From Blattamonas nauphoetae (lineage: Eukaryota; Preaxostyla; Oxymonadida), in the NCBI GenBank assembly GCA_033064195.1, contig JARBJD010000266.1:40767-104766 (forward strand): 64,000 bases of DNA. The letters run 5' to 3'. The first letter of the stretch is position 1. Each line of letters begins with the position of its first letter. Below the pieces are notes generated by a model. It saw nothing but the letters and a program-made list of their open reading frames with translations. It made no database searches and was not told the origin of the DNA. The translations under genes and the position numbers were made by a program. Positions 11,646 through 21,557 of this stretch are shown piece after piece.

Positions 11646-13644
11646 CAGATCGAAAATCGAGATATTTTCTCCAGCATTGCTTCAATCTGTGGAGATGAGT
11701 TTCAGAAGACGATTACTATGAAGAATGGATTGAGCTGTGATGTTCAGATGGAGAGCATTCCGAGAAACAAGAACACAGGACTACTGAGGCGGATGAGAAG
11801 GATTTTCTGTGGTTTATTGTCTTTTCATCCACCACATTCAACCCTGATTTCATCATAACTGGTAGGAGTAACGTGAATCCATCGCTGTGACGGTGAGGCT
11901 AGTTTTTTCAAGCATGTGGAAAAGATTTTTGTTGGATTGAGCGAGTGAGAAGAGGACAATCTTTTTTGTCGTTTCAACGATACGGAAACACAAATGTGAT
12001 GACTCCCCCCTTGAAAAGTGGAAGAGTAACGGCTTTGAGTGTTGACAACTCGGCAGTCGCAGTATGTGTGGACAATCAGCATGAAGAGTGATTGGAACAG
12101 TATAACTTTGAACAACTAGTGATATCAAGTGATTTACGCTGACAAATTGAGAATATTCACTCAATTCGGATCTTGATCCTCCCCATTGTCACTATTCAGA
12201 CATCTTGATCCTGTCTTTGTGTGCATTTCCTCGTGGAACTGCTTTTGTCGCCGAAATTTGATCTTCTCTTCTTAGTCATCTCACTCTCAGCTCCCGGTTT
12301 CAAAAACACAACTCACATCGTAAAGCTAAACAATGGGTTGGGGATGCGCTATAGACAAAAGAGGGGATGCGTTATAGTCGTCCCCGAGCCAGATCGAGAG
12401 GGAGGGAAAGGAAAAAGTGACGGAGGCATTTTGATACAATCTGAAGAACAGTCGAGTCATTCAGGTCAAGATGGAGGAAGCCTTCCCAATCAAAAGAGTG
12501 GAGAACGCGTGGAAACTGTGATTGACAACTTTGAGTGTTGTCAACCCACAACGTAATCGTGAGAACAAAGGCAAGTTGGGATGCAAGTGTTCCTTCCCTG
12601 AACGAGTGCTGTAGAGTGTGGAGATGGTTGTGGAGGAATGAACAGAAATCGATTGTTCTGAAGAGACGAACGAGGATTCGGAGGGCCTCAATTCCAAACG
12701 TCTGACTATTTGAGTTCAATGCGGAGACGAGCATGTCCACAAAAGCAGGAATGTTTTCAATGCATTGCTCCGGAGAGATTGTGTAACAGACCTTCCGACA
12801 TCGTTCGAGAGAGTGATGGATTGTGGTATCGTCTTCGGCAAACGCAAGAAAAGGATTGGATCGGGATCGTTGGTGAACGCATCCGAATCATCGGACTTGA
12901 TTGGTGGGGCGGCGATGAGAGACTGGAGAAGCGAAACAATTGTCGTGGATTCGTCGCTGTTCGTTTCGGGAGATGCGGAATGTGAGAGATGTTGGTCGGT
13001 TCTGGTTGACTCGATCGAGAGAGGATCGGTGACCTCAGAGGGAGGAAGTTTTGTTTGGAGTGTGATGGAGGCAGAGGTGGATTGGTCCGAGTTGACACAA
13101 GTTGATTGGGAAACGTCAGACTGAACTGATCTCTGAGTGGGCGGATGGAGCGACCCAAATCCCGATCCGACTCCAATCGATGCAATGTCTTCGCCTTTCT
13201 GTTTGATTTGGTAAGGTGGAGGTGAGTGTGATCCTGAAACTGTGGAAGAACGATCGACACTTGCCGCATTTGCTTGATTTTGATACTTCGAGAGGAGGCG
13301 ACCTAATGTTCCCCGAAAAGCTGGGTCTCTGAGAATTGAAATATCGCTCTGGAAATCAAACACTCCAAGAATAAGTGAACCACAAACCGTATTCTGCACT
13401 TTTCCATGTAAAATATTGGCGATCATTTGAAGAAATGCTCTGCATTGCTTTTCAAGTGCTAAACTTTCTGTATCAAACACTTCTGTCTCAATTTTTCGCA
13501 ATGTTTGATTCCATCTGTCAGAAGGCCGACCATCACGACCAAAGACCTCGTGCTCATTCAAAACCACTAATACTTCTTCAAGTTCTGCCAAAATTTGGCA
13601 AAGAACTGCCCATACATGATCTTCGGCCAGGGTATCTTCAGTTA

Positions 13645-15499
13645 TAGTCCCTCCACAAACCCGTCTAAAATATATAAACCCGTTTTTATTCACCAAGACC
13701 CAGAATTCGAATAATAGTGTGATTTTCATTTCTTCTAAACCCTTATTTACACGTTGACAATGAAATTTAGAGAGAAAAATGAACCGGTAATGAAGTGATG
13801 AAATGTGAATGTTTCCAAACAATGGGGCATCTTTCTCTCACTCCGATACCTTTTCTTTGATGATGATGCTGGTCGTGGCTTTCTTATGTACGAGAAGAAG
13901 ATGTGGAGGGCATGCCCAGATGCTTCTGTGATTGTTCTTCTATGAGCGGGACTGTCGTTGTCCAAGGATTGTTCATGTCTGGCATTCGGAAGTGCGGGCT
14001 TGTTTTCTGGGAGAGATGGGGAAGGAGAGGAAGAGTGAGAGAACTATGGACAATTGATGAGATCGAGGAGAAATGACACGGAAAGACGCGATGAGAAAAG
14101 GAGATAAATATCCCCAATCCAATGAATTTCATGTCAACAAACATTGAAAGATACAAAATGCTCATCCTTTCCGTCCTGGTTCTCGTGCGGCAGCATCCAA
14201 TGCACACAAGCGAGCAATTGTGTAATGTGTTTGATCAGAGTCCATGTGAATGGAATATGACATTTGTGCATTGTGTATAGATGTCGGAGCACTTCCATTG
14301 AGCCTCCGAAGGGACCGTTGTTGAGAAAGAAGCCTTTTATATGCTTGGCCTCTTCTTCGGTTGAGAAGGGGTGATGAAGATGTGGGAGAGAGGGGAACCT
14401 GGAGAGGGAAAAGTAAGGAGGAAAACATGAGGGAAGGGTGAAGAAATAGAAAGAAGGCTGTGTCGAGGGAAATGGAGTGAATGGCAAGGAACAGGAAGAA
14501 GTGGACGAAAAGGTGTGAGTAGGCAGACCTCAGGAGCGTGTGAGCGCTACTGTTGGTTTCTGGTTGATTTAATAGTTCCTTCCCAGCTTCCATTCTTGCT
14601 TTTGGCATTCTCCGTTTGTGGCGAGTTGATCTGTTGTTCAGACGGAAACATATCTGTAGGCGTTTAGACACGCGTTTACCTACAAGGAAGAGTGGAAACA
14701 GTGAGTGAATAACAATTTCCAGCTACGTTTCGGTCAGCTGCCCAATCGGATGGTGTTGAGGACGTGTGATCAGCGAGACCATCACTCGTACCGATTCAAT
14801 CTGCTGCGAAGAAAAAGGTTGTGATACGTCCGCTCCTGATCTAATTTACTTGTTCTGATGGGCCCACGAGGTCTTTGGGAGGATTAGAGGGTATTTTTGG
14901 ATGATGGATGTCTGGTTGGGCAAAATCGGAATGGTGTGATTTATTTGGATATATTCTGCATCCAATGAAGTCATGCTGGCTTTTTCATCTGTTTGTGGAG
15001 CGCTTGGTTGATTTTGATTTGTTCACAGCGACTAGATAGCTTCAGAAAGTGTCTGAGTAAATATCTTCCCCGCCTGGACATGATCGACTGAAGTCGGCAT
15101 GAAACGTATGGCTGATGAACTTCGATGATGTTAGGTGGATGGTGAGAGGCTGTGGTAAGAGAGAGTGTGCGGGTCGAGACTTGGAGTGTGTGGTGAACGT
15201 TGACTTGTATTCGAATCAGGAAAACGGTTGAAAAATTGCATCGAATGATGGAGAAGAGGAGTTAGATGCCAAATTTTGGATCATTCATAGATAATGATCG
15301 GAGAGAAGTTAACGATAATTTTGTGACCCATTCTTTCAAAAACCATTCCGAACATCGAAAATAAGAAGCAGATTGCCTAGATATTGCGACTCGTTTGTTG
15401 TACACTTCACTTTGACTCCCTGTCGAGTTGAGACAACTATTCTTCTTATTTTTGAATAAAGACGGGTTTATATTTAAAAACGGGTTTGTGGAGGGTCTA
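13645..15499. mobile_element. TAG-family transposon, 1.86 kb, 3-bp duplication
   Basis: The inverted ends are about 47 bp: left TAGTCCCTCCACAAACCCG, right read inward TAGACCCTCCACAAACCCG. A second AAACCCG follows about 20 bases further in on each side. The target duplication is TTA at 13642-13644 and 15500-15502. With one copy removed, the host exon reads through in frame. There is no recognisable transposase; minus-strand frames at 14,134-14,671 look faintly protein-like (EEEAKHIKGFFLNNGPFGGS) and may be captured sequence. It shares the TAG ... AAACCCG end and TNA target with the elements at 20,169-20,769 and 40,311-51,091. Confidence 0.85.
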
Positions 15500-15935
15500 T
15501 TAATTGTTGGTCTTGTTCAGGGATGATAGATTGAATAATGATCAGAAGATCAACACTAGAAATCTCGGAAAAGATGTCTCCTGTCTGAATAAATGATGAG
15601 AGAATGGAATGGACGGCCATTGGGATGATAGATTCGGCTTTGTCGAGATCTGTTGGTTCCATGAGATGAGACCGCATAAGGTCTTCCAAAATCTTATTAA
15701 AAATGAGAGTAAGAGTGAGCAAAGCATCAGAAAAGGTAGGGGCGATCGATGATGTTGACAGGAGACGAGAGGGAATCGATGTTTCTGGTGAGATCAGGAA
15801 ATAATGGAACATAGACTGCGAAAGAACACAAACTGATCCGAATTGTTCCAGTATCATCAATCATAACATCATCCGCTGTGAGAGCCGATTGGCAAGGACG
15901 AAATTTCCATCTCGATTATGGTTCTGAAAGAAGAG

Positions 15936-16052
15936 ATGAAGATAGTTTGAGTATATTTCCTGTGAAATGAGTCAAAATCAGTAAATAAAGAATTATATTC
16001 CTCTCTTTTTCTTCTTTTTCCCCTTTCGTGACATGATCTTCCCTTTGTTACT
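15936..16052. repeat. Left inverted terminal repeat of the DIRS-type element
   Basis: It matches the complement of about 20,941-21,060 with only a few differences. It overlaps the end of the recombinase reading frame. Confidence 0.88.
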
Positions 16053-18073
16053 CTGTTGGGAGCTTTCTGAAAGAAGAGATGACTTCCTGGTCGCAGGGGT
16101 GGGCGGTGGGAAATAACTATCTTCATCTCTTCTTTCAGAACCATAATCGAGATCACTCTCCAGTGATCGACGATGTATGGCTTCTTCATTCCGAGATGAA
16201 GATAGTTTGAGTTTGTTGGGAGTTTCGATGGGTTTAAGGTAATGTTTGTCCATCACCGACGACTTCGTTGACAGTCTGGCTCCCTCAGCAAGCTCTGCTT
16301 GACTCCATCCCCTTTGCTTCCTTTTCGCCAAGCCAGCATGCTTGAGGGAGTAGGGCTTGTACTTGTCAACTTCAACTCCCGCTTCCTTCATGAATACCCC
16401 GACCATCCGTGCAATCTCTCCAGGATTCCTAGCTCGCTCCCCTCCCATGATTTGACCCGACCATCCTTCCCCTCTCATTCGATCAAGCTCTCTCACCCAG
16501 CTTCCCACTCGATTTCCCCTCTCGATGCCCCTCTCATCCAATATATGTTCCTTCACGTCTTCGTCGGTCTTCAATCTCATCCTTACCAGTACCTTCTCTG
16601 TCTCGTCGTATATCTGCATCTCCTCTCTCCATATCTGTGCGATCTCTGTAAAACGAACACCGTGGTGTAAGACCAGACTCACAGCGATTGCCGTTTGTAT
16701 CTCCGCCTCGCCGAGTTTGTCCGCGGAACTCCATTTCCTTTCCAATACATCTTCAATCACAACTGAATCAAAAATATCTTGATATTTGCTTGTGGCCGGA
16801 TTGATCTTCCGTATTCCCTTCATTGTTGCTTTCACCGCAATGGCTTCTCCAATCTGTTCCTGCCCAAGTAACCGGGCGAGGAAAGGGCACTTCTTGCGAT
16901 ACCAGTGGATCCTCTCGATCCGGTCCTGTCCATCCAGTCGGAGAGGAAATTCGCGACCTTGATCTGATTCAGATCCTTCCAGTCCCTCCCTCTAGCCTCT
17001 GAATCTTCAATCCAACAACGAATAGATTTTGCGTACTGCCTGACCGTTGATTCGCTCAACCCCACCAACATTCGGATCATAGTCCTTTCCTTAATCCCCA
17101 ACTCGTCCGCTAGACCCTCCCATATCTCTCCACTAAGTATGCTCGCAGCAGACCCGGCGGTCTGCTGCTCCCCGCTACCTTCATTCCCATTCCCTCCTTC
17201 GTCACGACCTCCGTTCTCCCCCAGCAAGAGTGATTTCGTAGAGAGCCTCTCGATCTCCTCCCTTCCGACCAACGTTGACCAGTCCGGTACTATCAGGACT
17301 GTTTGTGTTGGTTGACTTCTCAGCTTCTGCAGTACTCTCGGTATCAATGGAACGGGAGGGAATGCGTAAATGCACTCCTCCGCACTCCAGTTCTGTAGAA
17401 GGGCATTCGTCCCTGACGATTGGATCTCCCCGTTAGGCTCCAGAACCTCTCGAATCTCCGATTGTCTCTTGTTGCGAATGCATCGATAGTTGGCTTTACT
17501 TTGAAAGTTTCTTCGATCTGATGAATGTACTCCATCCTGAGAGAGTAGTCTGTTGCGTCCTTGATCCTGGACAATCTGTCGGCGATGGTATTCTCTTTTC
17601 CAGGTAGATACTCCGCCCAGAGTCTGCAATCCATCTCCACTGCGGCGCTGAACAAGGTTTTGAAGAGATCGACCAACGTGACCGATGAGGAGCGTCTGTT
17701 GACATTTGCGACGACCACCTGATTGTCGGAACGGATAAGAACTTGGTCCGACATCTGCACCACTCCCCTCCTGGCCCCCTCGAGGAATCCCGCGACCACA
17801 GCACTGACCTCCCTTCTGTTGCTCGACCAATCCTTCTCGTTCTCCTGGAACTCGTGCTGCCAGACTTCTTCCTGGTCTCCCCTCCTCCAAACCACCCCGA
17901 GTCCCCATTCGCTTGCATCGGTTGTCATCTCGAGTGTTGGTTCGAATAGGGTGAGTGATCTTTCGATATCGGATGCGAGTCTCCCCATCCACCAGCTCAA
18001 CTCGTCGATACATTCCCTTCCGATACTTCCCATACTCGACCAGCCTCCCTTCTTCACATTCTCGTCCTTCCAT
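15993..18073 (-). other. Tyrosine recombinase region of the DIRS-type element
   Basis: Two overlapping frames cover the C-terminal RNase H extension and the tyrosine recombinase. The recombinase part has the N-terminal core-binding-like helix region (LSESTVRQYAKSIRCWIED) and a catalytic domain with the HHGVRFTEI and SLKHAGLAK boxes and a terminal tyrosine in KHYLKP, as in DIRS recombinases. Confidence 0.82.
16119..16215. repeat. Internal complementary region of the DIRS-type element
   Basis: The first half is the complement of the outermost left end (from 15,909). The second half is the complement of the outermost right end (to 21,102). In DIRS elements this region templates the joining of the two ends in the circular intermediate. 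Confidence 0.88.
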
Positions 18074-18828
18074 GCCGTGAGGTGGCGTGAATTGAAGAAA
18101 GCGAGGGGTCGACGAACCTGATCGACTGGAGTTTTCCGACGAGGGAGGCCACTGTCCTGACTCTGCACGTGCCTCCCCTCCGAGCCTGCCTCAACCTCTC
18201 TCTCACTGACTCTTTCATGTTCGTCGCTTTGTCTCTCCCCACACTGACGGTGTTGGTTGTTGTGTCCCACCAAAAACCGAGATATTCGATCCGTTTTGTG
18301 GGAATCATGTGAGACTTCTCTTCGTTGATCGTAAATCCAAGGTTGACAAGAAGACGGACAACGTTTGAGGTGTTTGCTTCCCCTTCGCTCTCGGATCTGT
18401 GGATCAGGGAGGAAGTCGTCGAGGTATGCGACGAGAGGGAAGGTTAGTCGAAAACGCGCCACCACCGGGCGAAGAATCTTTGTAAAAATGTGCGGAGCGG
18501 AGGTTAATCCGAAACAGAGCGTTCTTTGGATGAAGTATCTCCCGTCCACCGTAAAGCCGAAGTAGGGCTGATCTCCTTCGTGGAGAGGAACGTGAGTATA
18601 TGCCTGAGTGAGATCGATGCTGGTCAGCCAGGCGTCTTGAAACAAAAGGTGACCCACCGTTGCGACGTTGTCCATTTTGAAATGATTGTGAACTATATGA
18701 TCGTTGACTCGACGGCAGTCGAGGATGCGGCGCCAGGTGCCGTCTTTCTTCTTTACCACGAACGTGGCATTCCAACATTTTACTTCTTCTATTTTTGCTT
18801 CCCGCACAATTCCTTCCCTCAGCTCCAT
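17344..18828 (-). other. Reverse transcriptase and RNase H of the DIRS-type element
   Basis: It contains the DIRS-like reverse transcriptase blocks WRRILDCRRVNDHIVHNHF, LTSIDLTQAYTHVPLHEGDQ, FGLTSAPHIFTKI and VAYLDDFL, followed by an RNase H segment (TTDASEWGLGVVW, LIRSDNQVVVANVN). Confidence 0.88.
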
Positions 18829-20960
18829 CTCGATTGTTTCCTTTAATCCTATTAACTCCGCTGTCGATAGTTTCCAAGTCGAAGGGGTGCCCAGTAGTTG
18901 TGGGAGGCCCCAACTGATTCCATTGAACTCGCACTCCGTCCCTCATCAATCCCCCCATGCCGAACTCTTCCCACGCCATCCAATGTCTCCCAGTCTTTCC
19001 CCAATTCCATTTCCCTTCTCTAGAATGTACTTGCCGACGGTGGTTCGATCTTCCGCCCGTTCTTCCGGTTTCACCGTTAATACTGTGAGCGGCGATGAGT
19101 CCTTGATTCCTGTTGGTTTTGAGGTGTTTTGGGGGAATATGACGTGAATTTTGTGCCGAACGAGTGACTTTGAGGACCACGGTTTTGCGGTGATCCCCAC
19201 TTCTGCTTTGTTTGCGAAAATGGTCTCGGCCCGACAGTGTTGGGCATTTGTCCCGAGTTCGAACGCCCTTGCAGTGAGTTGCGCCCCTGAAAGGGGCCTC
19301 TGAGAAAAAAACTGTTGACGCCGATGAGCCTCCCTCCGTTTCTTCGCCTCCTCCTGAAGATCGTTCAACTGGGCCTTCTGTCTTTGCCAGATTGTCGGTT
19401 CTTCTCTTATCTTGAAGAGGTCTTGCCCTAACTTTGAGGATGTGTGACAGGCGAGCTCGGTTGATACGATGCGCCAGCTCTCCTGCTTTGAGTGTTAGAA
19501 GTTGAATAGATCGTCTCTCTTCTGACTCTGCCTCTGAGCGGGCCAATGCACCCACCCCCATCGTAATCAGGTGATTTGTTTCCGCTTCTATCTTGAGTAG
19601 CGTTGAGTTGAGCGGTGCAAGGTAATCTTCAAACACTTCCCCGTCAATGACATCAGGGTATCCATCATACAACGCTTTGGCCTCTGTCACTCTCTCCTTG
19701 ACCTCTGCTTCATAAATTGGATTCCACGCAAAGTCAGGAAGATCCATTATCATCTCCAGCACATCTTCGTCCCCATCACCCGCCGCAACCGTATCCTGAG
19801 CCTCTTCCGTGGAAAGGTTCTCCGTCTGAGCCGGCTTTCGCAGAATTCCTTTTAGTGGCGGCCGAACATTCTCCCATTGGAGTTGAGTGTGATGATCTAG
19901 ATCTCGGTATTCCATCGGTGTAACCCGACCGTGACCACCGCTTGGGGATGGCGATACAGATCGTTTATATTTGTTGAAAGTCTGTGGGTCGCGCTCTTGA
20001 TAAATAATATCTCCGGCTCTCGGCCATGTTGATTCTTGTGGAGCCAACTTGTGCCACTCATTGGAGTCTTGTTGAGTTAGTAGGTCGACTTCAACCGCTA
20101 GATGTCGACAGATATGGAATAAGGGGCCGATAATTCGCTCCATACCAGGAGGAACCCTCATATTCTCATAGATCCACTCAAAACCCGGAATTTCTCCTAA
20201 ACCCGGAACATGGGGGTTGAAAGATACATATTGGGCAAACTAAGAAAAAAATAAAATTTGAGAATTATAGACCGACGCAAATCAGAGAAACCCTCAAAAT
20301 ACTGTATACAGCAACAATGCCTACATTTTTCTCAACTTTTTTGGATCGTTTCTCCACAACCAGCCATCCGTTTTGCACCAAATAAAGTGCATTGTTATCG
20401 TAAACATCTCGACAAAAGCTGCTCAAAAAATGAAAGATATTTTTTTCTAAGACTTTTTTCTCGAGAAAAATATGGGTTTTTTTCTATTTTCCCAAATATC
20501 CAGCATTTTTTCTCCAATGTTTTCTCAAATTGTTCGTTTCATCAAAAAAACGTTTTTGTGAAAATTTTCATCAAAATCGGTTCACAGGTTGTGAAGATAT
20601 GACCAGTTCTCCTGATTCAAACAGGTCCAAAAGAGGTATTTTGAGGGTTTCTCTGATTTGCGTCGGTCTATAATTCTCAAATTTTATTTTTTTCTTAGTT
20701 TGCCCAATATGTATCTTTCAACCCCCATGTTCCGGGTTTAGGAGAAATTCCGGGTTTTGAGTGGATCTATCATACATTTGAAGCCTTGCTTCATCCTTGT
20801 TGTTTACGGCCTGGAGCGCTAGTGCCCACTCTGTCCGCATATTGAAAGCCCTCTGCAGGCTTGGAAAGTACACCTCCGGAGGGGGAAGACCAATAGTATG
20901 ATGCTGGTTTGCCATATTCAATCTTTTGACCAATTCAAGGAGTAACAAAGGGAAGATCAT
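18404..20960 (-). other. Gag-like region of the DIRS-type element, with nested insertion
   Basis: The long frame upstream of and overlapping the reverse transcriptase has no strong domain match by eye, but its place and charge pattern are those of a DIRS gag-like protein. A 601-bp TAG element lies inside this region. Confidence 0.65.
20169..20769. mobile_element. TAG-family 601-bp foldback element nested in the DIRS-type element
   Basis: The arms at 20,169-20,302 and 20,636-20,769 are perfect inverted repeats (134 of 134 by my reading), beginning TAGATCCACTCAAAACCCGG; a second AAACCCGG follows 18 bases on. The flanking duplication is TCA at 20,166-20,168 and 20,770-20,772. The central 333 bp is AT-rich and non-coding. 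Perfect arms mean it moved recently. It shares end motif and target type with the elements at 13,645-15,499 and 40,311-51,091. Confidence 0.9.
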
Positions 20961-21557
20961 GTCACGAAAGGGGAAAAAGAAGAAAAAGAGAGGAATATAA
21001 TTCTTTATTTACTGATTTTGACCCAATTCACAGGAAATATACTCAAACTATCTTCATCTCGGAATGAAGAAGCCATACATCGTCGATCACTGGAGAGTGA
21101 TCGAGAATCCAATCCAATCACCCCTTCAACGTACCATTCCATCAGGGTCTGAGAAGCCAGAAATCAAGAAAACTACACTGTTTAAGAGAAACAGACAGTC
21201 CAATTAGTGACTTTACGTGTTTGTATCGCTTCACTGACGAAGTCAATCAATCGTTTCAGGTTCTTCAGTGAAGGTTGGTTTGACGATGAAAAATCGACAC
21301 CCTGAATCTGGTGAGATGTTAATAACGGGAAAAGAGATGTTTTCGAGAGTGAGAGTTCCATCCTGTAGTTTCCACGAGCAACCTTTGGGATCTGATTTGT
21401 ATGTCAGAACTGTGATTTGTCCTGGAGTTGGGAACGAGGATTTTCACACATCATTCTCAGAAAAGAGGATAGTAACAACGAATGTTGCGGTCAGAGAAAG
21501 TGTGACCGACGACTTCGAACGAACAGAAAAAACTCTTGGAACGAAATAAGAAGAAAA

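Larger units (their letters stand above)
6017..12385. mobile_element. Mutator-like element, 9-bp duplication, carrying two nested elements
   Basis: Inverted ends of about 46 bp start GGGGACGACTATAACACATC on the left and GGGGACGACTATAACGCATC on the right. The motif GCATCCCCAACCC follows about 30 bases further in. The flanking duplication is GAGCCAGAT at 6008-6016 and 12386-12394. A 9-bp duplication with long terminal repeats is the Mutator/MULE pattern. No MULE transposase is recognisable. Short protein-like stretches on the minus strand (for example around 6130-6420 and 11292-11645) look like captured host exons. Two younger elements (7139-9747 and 10347-11166) lie inside it; without them it would be about 2.9 kb. 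It splits the armadillo-like pseudogene. Confidence 0.82.
15909..21102 (-). mobile_element. DIRS-type tyrosine-recombinase retroelement (LTR kin)
   Basis: The element reads on the minus strand with the DIRS order: gag-like protein, then reverse transcriptase with RNase H, then tyrosine recombinase, in overlapping frames as is usual for the family. Inverted terminal repeats of about 118 bp lie at 15,936-16,052 and 20,941-21,060. The short unique outer ends are both found again, complemented and joined head to tail, in an internal complementary region at about 16,119-16,215. There is no target duplication; an ATC trinucleotide is shared at the two ends, as the recombinase mechanism predicts. 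The element looks largely whole apart from one nested insertion; I cannot give a firm count of other breaks. The good match of ends and internal region suggests it is fairly young. It splits the armadillo-like pseudogene. Confidence 0.9.
1600..21361 (-). pseudogene. Armadillo-like gene torn apart by four transposon insertions
   Basis: This is a paralogue of the intact gene at 33,419-36,950. Gene pieces on the minus strand are 21361-21103, 15908-15503, 13641-12386, 6016-4902 and 1787-1600. Each breakpoint carries a target-site duplication or a shared trinucleotide, and the protein alignment runs through without loss when one copy is removed: VIGLDSR continues across the first break, PEQDQQL to TEDTLAED across the second, LPLDLAP to SDLIKQVF across the third, and SSPSAVSVVLAYL across the fourth. 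Introns lie at the same places as in the paralogue (21196-21149, about 38 nt near 13,370, and 31 nt just before 4,912). Two one-base frame breaks, near 15,830 and 12,800, together with the insertions indicate a dead gene. A start ATG at 21,361 gives MELSLSKTSLFPLLTSH, matching LPLLTSH of the paralogue. About 3.2 kb of gene remains. The function of the family is unknown. Confidence 0.88.
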
